Shown here: positions 57,537-64,000 of the stretch, one piece after another | How positions within the stretch are numbered: position 1 is the stretch's first letter | How the letters are laid out: the number at the start of each line of letters is the position of its first letter | From: Gracilariopsis chorda | Lineage: Eukaryota > Rhodophyta > Florideophyceae > Gracilariales > Gracilariaceae | Assembly: GCA_003194525.1 (NCBI GenBank) | Contig: NBIV01000107.1 | Coordinates: forward strand, 186,001 to 250,000 | DNA: 64,000 bases | Reading direction: 5' to 3' | Translations under genes and position numbers: made by a program | Notes under the pieces: model-generated | Told to the model about the DNA's origin: nothing | What the model saw: only the letters and a program-made list of their open reading frames with translations | The model's database searches: none

Positions 57537-58976
57537 TCAGTGCAGGTAGCCCGTCGGCGCGCCAACAACTCGTTTCTCGCTCTTCACACACACGGTGGCG
57601 CTGTGGTCCGACGTCATTCCAGGCGGGCACGCCTCACACGCCGCCTCCGTCGTGCGCTCCTTCCTGAACGACCCCCTTGCGCACGGCACGCACATGAGCA
57701 TGTACTGGTTGTACCGGAAGCCCGGGGCGCAGTCCTCGCACCGTCCGTTCATCATGAGCGCCGTTCCCAGCTTGCACCAGATGCACGTGGACGACCCCGG
57801 CTTGGCCATCATTCCAACCGGGCACTGACGGCACATCGTCGCGTCTCCGCCGCTGCTGTACGTCTGCACTGGGCACTGCTCACACCTTCTTTCCATGCTG
57901 TTGTACATGTGTCCGCGCGGACAGCGCCCGCACTTGGCACCGCTCTCAAGCAGAACGTGCCCGCGTGCGCACCAGATGCACTGGCCGCCCGGGAACGAGT
58001 TGCTTCCAGAAGCGCACCGCTCGCAACGGGTAACAACGCCGCCAGCCGACGTGTGTCCGCCACTGCAAGCCTCGCAGCTCAGTGCGGCGCGGTTGAACCT
58101 CCACCCCGCGCCGCACGTGGAGCAAACGCCGTTGATGAGTGCCTTTCCATTCGGACAGAAGGTGCACGAGGACGAGCCTTCTTCGGCAAACGCGTGTTCC
58201 TCGCACGCATCACACTGCTCCTTGACGTTTGGGGCGGAGGTAAAGGTGTTGCGAGCGCACTTTGAACACGTGTTGAACTCGCGGTTGTAGAAATAGCCGG
58301 GCGGACATGTGGCACAGTTGCCGTCGATCCACGCCTGCCCCTCTGGACACGGCGTGCAGCGGCTGGCGCCCATGTCCGAGTAGCTGTTGTGCGCGCACGG
58401 TTCGCACTCGAAGAGGCCGTCGGTGCTCTTGAAGGTGTTCCTGGCGCACAGATCGCAGCGACCCAGCGGTTCGTACAACCACTTTCCAGGCGGGCAGGTG
58501 GCGCACACGCCGTGAATGAGGGTGCGCCCCTCGCCGCAGGCCACGCACTGTGTGGCGCCTCTGACGGACGACGTGCCCTCTGCGCAGGGCATGCAGCTGG
58601 ACTTGCCGACGGCGGGCTGGAAGGTTCCGGGTGCGCACGGGTAGCAGCCGTACTGCATGACGGAGTTTCCGGGCGGGCACAGCGTGCATTGCGTTGCTCC
58701 GGGCGGCTTGTAGTAGCCTTGGTCGCAGAGGCAGAACATGTGGGACACGTGAGCGTAGGCGTGCGGTCCGCACGGGTGGCATTGTGTTGACGCAAAGTCC
58801 TCGGTGGCCGTGCCGGAGGGACACGGTTTGCAATCTGTGGAGTTGAACGAGGCCGAGAAGGTGCCGGACGGGCAGGGGATACAGTCGTTGACGATGCGCT
58901 TGTAGCCGGGCTCACAGTACAAGGCGGTGGCGACAAGAGCCAGGTGCACGACGGCGGCGAACAGACAAAGCTTCAT
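57537..58976 (-). CDS. Secreted cysteine-rich repeat protein (ephrin-receptor/TNFR-like modules)
   Basis: 479 residues, intronless. A signal peptide covers residues 1-20 (MKLCLFAAVVHLALVATALY). The rest is a chain of cysteine-rich modules repeating about every 45-55 residues in the style C-x-x-C-P-x-G-T/K-x(n)-C-x-x-C, for example CIPCPSGTFSASFNSTDCKPC and CMPCAEGTSSVRGATQC. These resemble the GCC2/GCC3 (ephrin-receptor-like) and TNFR-type modules of extracellular proteins, in which paired disulfides form a ladder. The recurring half-motif I-x-G-V-C-x-T-C-P-P-G occurs at least four times. No transmembrane segment or lipid anchor is visible at the C-terminus (RVVGAPTGYLH), so it is probably a secreted or wall-associated protein. 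The start at 58976 is well set by the signal peptide. Specific function unknown. Confidence 0.85.
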   Translation of the reverse strand: MKLCLFAAVVHLALVATALYCEPGYKRIVNDCIPCPSGTFSASFNSTDCKPCPSGTATEDFASTQCHPCGPHAYAHVSHMFCLCDQGYYKPPGATQCTLCPPGNSVMQYGCYPCAPGTFQPAVGKSSCMPCAEGTSSVRGATQCVACGEGRTLIHGVCATCPPGKWLYEPLGRCDLCARNTFKSTDGLFECEPCAHNSYSDMGASRCTPCPEGQAWIDGNCATCPPGYFYNREFNTCSKCARNTFTSAPNVKEQCDACEEHAFAEEGSSSCTFCPNGKALINGVCSTCGAGWRFNRAALSCEACSGGHTSAGGVVTRCERCASGSNSFPGGQCIWCARGHVLLESGAKCGRCPRGHMYNSMERRCEQCPVQTYSSGGDATMCRQCPVGMMAKPGSSTCIWCKLGTALMMNGRCEDCAPGFRYNQYMLMCVPCARGSFRKERTTEAACEACPPGMTSDHSATVCVKSEKRVVGAPTGYLH

Positions 58977-59399
58977 GTTGTTGCGCAGGGTGGGGGGTGT
59001 TTAAGATCGTAGACAAAGGGGTGGGAAGAGGGGTTGGGTGTGGGGGGGTGAACGGGTGGGGGGGGGGGAGAGGCGGGGCTTTAAGGCGGCGCACGACAAG
59101 CGAAGCGAGCGGCAGGGGGGTGGGCGCGGGGGGGGGGAGAACGTGGCGGCGGCACAGCGACGGGCGATGCAGCGGCGGCGCGTGTGGGGCGCGTGGTGGG
59201 CCGTTGCGTGTCGGCGCCGATCGATCGATCGCTGGAGTGGAGTAAAGATTTATTAAAGTTATATTTTTTGGATATCACAGCTCGCTCACCCCGGACGCAG
59301 CCCTAAGTGTGGGCGCCCTTTCTTTTATTTTTGGAAGCGCGTCTGCGAGCGCTACAAAGGCGCTGCCAGACGCGCCGCCCCCGTCAGGCGCAGGCGCCC
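58977..59399. other. Intergenic region upstream of the cysteine-rich gene and tRNA
   Basis: Promoter region for the minus-strand cysteine-rich gene and the plus-strand tRNA, which diverge from here. G-runs up to nine bases occur at 59060-59140. A short AT-rich island (59245-59275) is the only low-GC part. No gene is supported. Confidence 0.45.
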
Positions 59400-59472
59400 G
59401 TCTCCATAGCTCAGCTGGTTAGAGCGCGGGACTGTTAATCTCGAGGCCGTGGGTTCAAGCCCCACTGGGGAC
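59400..59472 (+). tRNA. tRNA-Asn (anticodon GTT)
   Basis: 73 bases fold into a full cloverleaf. The acceptor GTCTCCA pairs with TGGGGAC, with one G-U-type pair. The D-arm is GCTCAGCTGGTTAGAGC. The anticodon stem CGGGA/TCTCG encloses the loop CTGTTAA with anticodon GTT. The T-arm is GTGGG-TTCAAGC-CCCAC. A-box and B-box (GGTTCAAGC) promoters are intact. No intron. CCA is not encoded, as expected for a nuclear tRNA gene. Confidence 0.95.
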
Positions 59473-59494
59473 TCTCTCTCTCTCCCTCCCCCTC

Positions 59495-59499
59495 TTTTT
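59495..59499 (+). terminator. RNA polymerase III terminator of tRNA-Asn
   Basis: TTTTT lies 22 bases after the tRNA, following a CT-rich spacer. It overlaps the stop codon (59500-59498) of the convergent minus-strand gene. Confidence 0.75.
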
Positions 59500-61405
59500 A
59501 GTTGAGCTCCCCCAACACGGCGCGCTCCGCGTTCATCACCCGTCGCCCCCCTATGCGCGAGTCGTTGGTCAGCGCGTACGCCCCGTACCACGCATCCGTC
59601 ACAAAGTAGCGCCCCCCCCTAATCACCACTCCTTCAAATCCGTCGCGCACAAACTGTCGCACCGCAAACCCCCCCGCCCCAGACCCCACCCGTCGCAGGT
59701 ACGAGTCCGTGTAGAACACCCCCCCGTTCGCTCTTAGATTCACCTGCGCTATGCCGCTCCCCCCGTGCAGAATGTCCAAGCAACAGTGCGACACTCCGAT
59801 TTCCACGTCGCCCATCACCCTCACGAAGCGGTCCATGCTCGCCCCCCATAGTTTCTGCACCGACTTGTCGCGCCCCACCTCGTTCACGTCCCTAATTGCT
59901 GTCGCTGCGTCCCGCACGTCGAATGACATGCCCTCGTCCCGCCCTCCTCCCACGTACCGCCGCTTCGACCACGAGCATGTGTTCAGCTGCGCGTTCCATC
60001 TCTCGTATATCCCGTGCAGCAATCCGCCCTTGGTCGCCTCAGACACCGTCCGGCTGTTCAGCGCAAACCTCGTATCCACACTGTGTGGGAACCCGTCGTC
60101 AATCTTCAGAACGTTAAATCGCCGTCCAGATCGTTTGCCCCTTCTCTGCAGCTCCTGCAAAATCATCCGCTCATGTTTATCAATCCCGATAGTCCGTCCA
60201 TCCCACAGCGTAACCAACGCCGCACCAAAGTCCTGTTTCATGTGCAGCTCCATCAACACTTCCCAATTCTCGTTCACAACCGCCACCACGCTCGTATGAT
60301 GCCGCGTTACAAACCGTCTTCCGCGAGACAAGTGCATGTGCAATGTCACCACCACGATCCTTTTCTCGTGCGCTAACCCCAACACAAACGTTTTGAACCC
60401 CTCGTGAGACTCGTCCTGCCTCCCGTCACTAGTGGAGCTGTCTGCTGTTTTCCACGCCGTGTACCCGAACATAGCCCGGTACTGCCCCGGGTAGCTCCCA
60501 TGTTCATGGTCGTAGTAACACCAGTACACACTGTCAATGGCGCTGTGCCAACTGCGCCACACTAATGGTTCACCCACCGCTCTCGCTACCTCCGCGTCTC
60601 GAGTTTCCGTCACGTGCAGGTCGTGTAACCATTCGGGACATCTTTGGTTGGGCACTACTTCAACCGTCTCAACCTCCTCCCCGCTCATTGGTGACACCAC
60701 CTTCTCCGGAACCCCGGGGTACTCAAACGCTCGCACACTCCCGTTCACCTCTCCTTCCACCTGAGCAAACAGAAGCGTCATTCGACTACAGTTCAACCCG
60801 TTTACCCGAATAGACCCCGGGTGCGGCACTGTCAACACTGCGTCCTTCTCCACCACACTTTCCACCACCGCCGCCTGGGAAGGTAGAAACAGTTCACGAC
60901 CTAAACGTTGCGCATCTCCCACACTAATTCGTCCGCCGTGTGTGGAACGTATCGCAAACAATCCGCTCCAGTTGCTGCTCAGCCCCTGCACCGAATGCAA
61001 GTTGGTCAGTTCTTTGCCATGTAAACCACGTCCGTTCAACAGCATAAACACCCGCGCCGCATAGTTAAGGTGAACTTCTACAAACGGTTCAGTGCTGTCA
61101 ACCCCGCTTCCGGGAATGTACAGAGCGTCCAAAGGAGTCGTTGAGAGCGGTTCCAACGTTGGTAACCGACCGTAACTGGCCGAGTTGGGAGCGAACAGCA
61201 TTGACACAGTTAGCTTATCCTTGTTGCGATATCGGTAATACTTGTTCATCACCACCGGGTTGGGTCGCGTTTCGTTGTACTCGCTGCGCGTATACAGCGG
61301 ATGGTCTCGGTATGTGTATGTTGGAATTTCCAATGCCAGTACGTGCCGCAGGAAGAGCGCAAATCCCACCATGATTGACAACGACCAATTCCACTGAACC
61401 GCCAT
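59498..61405 (-). CDS. Unrecognised secreted protein, paralogue A (635 residues)
   Basis: Intronless frame with an N-terminal signal sequence (hydrophobic stretch SIMVGFALFLRHVLA, cleavage likely before LEIPTYTYRDHP). I do not recognise the family. Features: several N-glycosylation sites (NETR, NWSG, NCSR, NGSV, NDSR); a central His/aromatic-rich block WCYYDHEHGSYPG followed by MFGYTAWKT and DESHEGFKTF; then VVTLHMHLSRGRR and FVTRHH. The regularly placed histidines could bind a metal, but this is speculation. The C-terminal third contains WGASMDRFVRVMGDVEIG and ends in GGRRVMNAERAVLGELN. No membrane segment is seen besides the signal. It is clearly homologous to the gene starting at 62908, which faces the other way. 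It is GC-rich in its 3' part and converges with the tRNA at 25 bases. Confidence 0.8.
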   Translation of the reverse strand: MAVQWNWSLSIMVGFALFLRHVLALEIPTYTYRDHPLYTRSEYNETRPNPVVMNKYYRYRNKDKLTVSMLFAPNSASYGRLPTLEPLSTTPLDALYIPGSGVDSTEPFVEVHLNYAARVFMLLNGRGLHGKELTNLHSVQGLSSNWSGLFAIRSTHGGRISVGDAQRLGRELFLPSQAAVVESVVEKDAVLTVPHPGSIRVNGLNCSRMTLLFAQVEGEVNGSVRAFEYPGVPEKVVSPMSGEEVETVEVVPNQRCPEWLHDLHVTETRDAEVARAVGEPLVWRSWHSAIDSVYWCYYDHEHGSYPGQYRAMFGYTAWKTADSSTSDGRQDESHEGFKTFVLGLAHEKRIVVVTLHMHLSRGRRFVTRHHTSVVAVVNENWEVLMELHMKQDFGAALVTLWDGRTIGIDKHERMILQELQRRGKRSGRRFNVLKIDDGFPHSVDTRFALNSRTVSEATKGGLLHGIYERWNAQLNTCSWSKRRYVGGGRDEGMSFDVRDAATAIRDVNEVGRDKSVQKLWGASMDRFVRVMGDVEIGVSHCCLDILHGGSGIAQVNLRANGGVFYTDSYLRRVGSGAGGFAVRQFVRDGFEGVVIRGGRYFVTDAWYGAYALTNDSRIGGRRVMNAERAVLGELN

Positions 61406-62806
61406 GTTTCTTGCGCGTGATAGACGTTACGGGTGATAACTGATCCTAACGACAATCAAAACGTTCTAGCAACGTCTTGTCCCTCGTGTTCGTTGCTTCA
61501 TGACAACATGCTCATCGAAATGCCTTTGCCTTAAGTACACTACTCCCGGTTTCCTTACAGACCATTGATTCTTGTTTGGAAACCCATTTCGTCCTTGCTT
61601 CTTGAGTCGCACCTCATCTTTCAATATCTGCAACGCTTTGCGAACCCTCGATTGGGATGTACTACCTCCTTTGCTCTTGCGTGTCTCGTTCGTTTTAGTT
61701 CGCGGGATGACTTGCGGAGCATCTTGAGGAGCTTCTTGGGGACAGCTCCAACGTCACCGAGGTCACCAGCATCCACAACAACCATGCCACCTTGCCCACT
61801 TCTGGTCCACGCAATTCACCATACTGCTGAGCGTTCGTATCAGCAAGTACCCATCCATAGGAATGAACCTCAAGTGGTAGCTGCTATGAAAGCTGACTCA
61901 AGGCAAGACGTTTCGACACCACAAAGAGACTGCACAATGATTGGTTGGAAAGAGAACTCCTAAAACTACGACAGGATGCAAAACTTGCGACAGCTTCCCA
62001 AAGTGATCTTCGGCTTGTCATGCCGTTTAGAAACCCTCTCTTTATAATTAGACGCTCCTTCTGTGTTTCATGTTCGTCGCGAAAGAGTACACGCTGATTG
62101 TCCTAGCTGAGGCACCCAAACGAGTACAAATTCTTCCTCGGCACCGCCTTGAAGAGGCATGAAGGTTCGTTCATGCGCGTGAAACCCAAAGCTCGCAGCG
62201 TCACGTAACAGATGGACAGCAGATTTCACCGGACTGCCCAAAGCATAACAAGCGTATTCGACCGCATGGTATCAAACGAGGGTGAAGCGAACTGCGGTCG
62301 TGCTTTTGCTTCTCTCTGAAGATGAAATGGGCAAATTGTTTTAACTCCGCCAGTTTTGCAAGAAACGGGACGTTTCCTAAATTGTCGTCGAGCGAACCTA
62401 CTGCTGACACGAAACTGAGACATCAAAGGGCTCCAATCGGAGCACGCCACAACAATGGTTTCCGTGAATGCATTTTCACGTAGGCCTTCACGGAGAACGA
62501 GGACCTGAGTTTCGATTACTCACTCCCCCACAAAGCACATGAAGTTAAGCATAATTCTCTTTCCAGTCGCAGCATGTGCGGTGACTGAAAACTGCGAGAA
62601 ATCAACCACTCTCCAATATTCTATCAGGTATTCTCCCGACGTTGCGATGGATATGATTACTGTTTCTGCGGGCGTGAGCAAAATCAGCTGGATCTCTGAA
62701 CCACCGGTTGAAGTATACTCGCCAAGACCTCCGGAAACTGAGTTCGCATCCATTAATCGCGTCCAAAGTGCACTCAGTGAAAGTTCAGTGCAGTCTCGCA
62801 GAAGGG
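61406..62806. other. Shared upstream region of two head-to-head paralogues
   Basis: 1.4 kb between the divergent start codons. The best open stretch is 132 codons on the plus strand at 61565-61963; it is Ser/Thr-rich, shows no recognisable domain, and I do not call it a gene. A CTTAAG-centred AT-poor box lies near 61531. The region should hold both promoters. Confidence 0.45.
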
Positions 62807-62814
62807 TATAAAAG
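62807..62814 (+). promoter_or_regulatory. TATA box of paralogue B
   Basis: TATAAAAG in the context GAAGGGTATAAAAGGTGC, 94 bases upstream of the ATG at 62908 and preceded by TGCACTCAGTG/TTCAGTGCAG repeats. Position and consensus are good for a core promoter. Confidence 0.65.
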
Positions 62815-62907
62815 GTGCACAGGATCTTGCTCTCTCGTCACTTTGAGCTCGATCAACATCCCCAAGGCCAAACCCCCATCACCAAGCAGTCCGCCTTACC
62901 TGTCAAG

Positions 62908-64000
62908 ATGGCAGCTTCTGTTTTCAATTCTGTTCTTCTTGCGTCTCTTTTTCTCCAAGTCTGTTGGTCATTGGAGTTCCCCACTTATTCCTACCGTGAT
63001 CATCCCTTCTACACTTCGCCTGAGCATGACGAAGCTCGTCCATCCCCGGTAGTCATGCACAAGTACTACACACACAACCCAAAAGCAGGAAAAGTGACAG
63101 GAAATCTTCTCTTCGCGCCTCGTTCGGCTACCTACAACTCTTTCCCCTCAAAACAGCCGTTTGGATCCAAGCTGGATGCGCTATTCATCCCAGGAACTAG
63201 CAATGAATCCAAGTCAACATTTGTGGAGGTGCACGTGAACCGCCGTACTCGCGTGTTTCTCGTGCTAAACGGTAAGGGGTTGTCCCTGAACGCTATGAAG
63301 AACTTGGCCTCTATTACCGGTCTCAGTGCAGAATGGAGAAACCTTAGAGGGATTCGTTCCGCCTCTGGAAGTCGCATTCCAATCGGTGACAAAGCCCGCC
63401 TGGGACGTATCTTCAGCTTACCACGCCACGGAGCTATTGTAGAAAGAATAGTGGAACCAGATGAGCCCCTCCTTCTTCCTCACCCTGGTTCTGTCTCTGT
63501 CAATAATGTGAAGTGCCGTCGTTTTACGCTGCTCTTCGCGAAGCCGGAGGAAGGGAATCCTATCGCGTTCGAATCTCCGCATGTCCCAGAGCACGTACAG
63601 TCACACATCAGAGGTGAAATTGTGAAGACAACCCCCGTGTTTCCGAACATGAAATGCCCGAACTGGTTGCATGATATGCATGTGACTTCGTCGAGAGATT
63701 CTTCGGTTGCAAGAACACACGGCGAACATGTCCACTGGCGTACGTGGCACCCACCAATCGATCCCATTTTCTGGTGCTACTACGACCACGAGCATGGATC
63801 CTTCCCCGGGAAGCATTGGCCTATGTTCGGCTATACGGCTTGGAAGACCTTTGATAACACAACCGTTCACAAACGACAGGACGAATCTCACAATGGTTTC
63901 AAGACGTACTCCTTCCCAGTACCCGGCCGAAGCAGGTATGTGGTGATAGTGGTTCATATGCATCTCTCATTCGCAAGGAGATTCACTGCCCGTCATCATA
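62908..64000 (+). CDS. Unrecognised secreted protein, paralogue B (runs off the window)
   Basis: Open from the ATG at 62908 to the end of the window (364 codons, 3' end missing). Signal peptide MAASVFNSVLLASLFLQVCWS, then LEFPTYSYRDHPFYTSPEH. It aligns along its whole visible length with paralogue A: SPVVMHKYY against NPVVMNKYY, VNRRTRVFLVLNGKGL against LNYAARVFMLLNGRGL, KCPNWLHDMHVTSSRD against RCPEWLHDLHVTETRD, WCYYDHEHGSFPG against WCYYDHEHGSYPG, and VVHMHLSFARRF against TLHMHLSRGRRF. Conserved features are the paired cysteines, the DHEHG block, FGYTAWKT and QDESHNGFKTY. Function unknown. The codons are less GC-rich than in the 3' part of paralogue A. The frame is uninterrupted as far as it can be seen. 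Confidence 0.9.
   Translation, partial: MAASVFNSVLLASLFLQVCWSLEFPTYSYRDHPFYTSPEHDEARPSPVVMHKYYTHNPKAGKVTGNLLFAPRSATYNSFPSKQPFGSKLDALFIPGTSNESKSTFVEVHVNRRTRVFLVLNGKGLSLNAMKNLASITGLSAEWRNLRGIRSASGSRIPIGDKARLGRIFSLPRHGAIVERIVEPDEPLLLPHPGSVSVNNVKCRRFTLLFAKPEEGNPIAFESPHVPEHVQSHIRGEIVKTTPVFPNMKCPNWLHDMHVTSSRDSSVARTHGEHVHWRTWHPPIDPIFWCYYDHEHGSFPGKHWPMFGYTAWKTFDNTTVHKRQDESHNGFKTYSFPVPGRSRYVVIVVHMHLSFARRFTARHH

Noticed and set aside
57540-58265. Plus-strand 241-codon frame and several minus-strand shadow frames over the cysteine-rich gene
   Set aside because: High GC and the repetitive cysteine modules keep all frames open. Only the 479-residue frame has a signal peptide and regular cysteine pattern.
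61565-61963. Plus-strand 132-codon frame between the two paralogues
   Set aside because: Ser/Thr-rich without motif, no homologue recognised, and it lies in a shared promoter region.

Overview
This window looks like nuclear DNA of a eukaryote with few, short introns and patchy gene density. A red alga of the Chondrus type is my best guess. The reasons are compact secreted-protein genes, one 79-nt intron in the visible host genes, a Hedgehog-type Hint domain outside animals, and a gene island beside a large transposon field. The organism is inference; nothing here fixes the species.

Positions 1-49757 are almost entirely mobile elements in several states of decay. In order: a Ty3/Gypsy pol fragment (1-1367); an uncharacterised minus-strand reading frame (1370-2960); a solo Hint-domain fossil (3982-4317); a broken PIF/Harbinger transposase (about 4560-5905); a chromovirus integrase plus chromodomain fragment (about 7240-8660); a 5.05-kb DNA transposon with 106-bp terminal inverted repeats (12395-17442) whose piggyBac-like transposase carries an inserted PD-(D/E)XK nuclease-like domain; a nearly whole DIRS-like tyrosine-recombinase retroelement (17892-22481); a pogo/Tc1-like element (about 27022-29105); and a Helitron field (32169-49757).

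The Helitron field has a readable history. Five units lie end to end on the plus strand (32169-35753), including two copies of one 470-bp unit of identical length. Next comes an old autonomous Helitron (about 35754-49757, plus strand), interrupted precisely at 38076/44987 by a 6.9-kb minus-strand block. That block is one short Helitron and one 6.6-kb autonomous Helitron joined end to end. All units share a GC-rich 3' hairpin and end in CTTGT instead of the canonical CTRR. The Rep domain keeps only the first of the two usual catalytic tyrosines.

From 49758 onward the sequence is a compact host gene island: a Cof-type HAD phosphatase (50104-51051, +); a PAK/STE20 kinase with a CRIB domain (51583-53192, -); a secreted protein with a mucin-like tract and a C-terminal Hint autoprocessing domain (53931-56703, -, one intron); a secreted cysteine-rich repeat protein (57537-58976, -); tRNA-Asn(GTT) (59400-59472, +); and two head-to-head paralogues of an unrecognised secreted family (59498-61405, -; 62908 to beyond the window, +). 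The HAD and kinase genes converge. The kinase, Hint and cysteine-rich genes follow each other on the minus strand. Three or four of the products are predicted to be secreted, and the CRIB kinase implies Rho/Rac-type signalling.

The observations most worth following are the piggyBac-nuclease fusion, the Hint protein and its solo fossil relative, and the unusual Helitron lineage with its tandem and nested arrangement.
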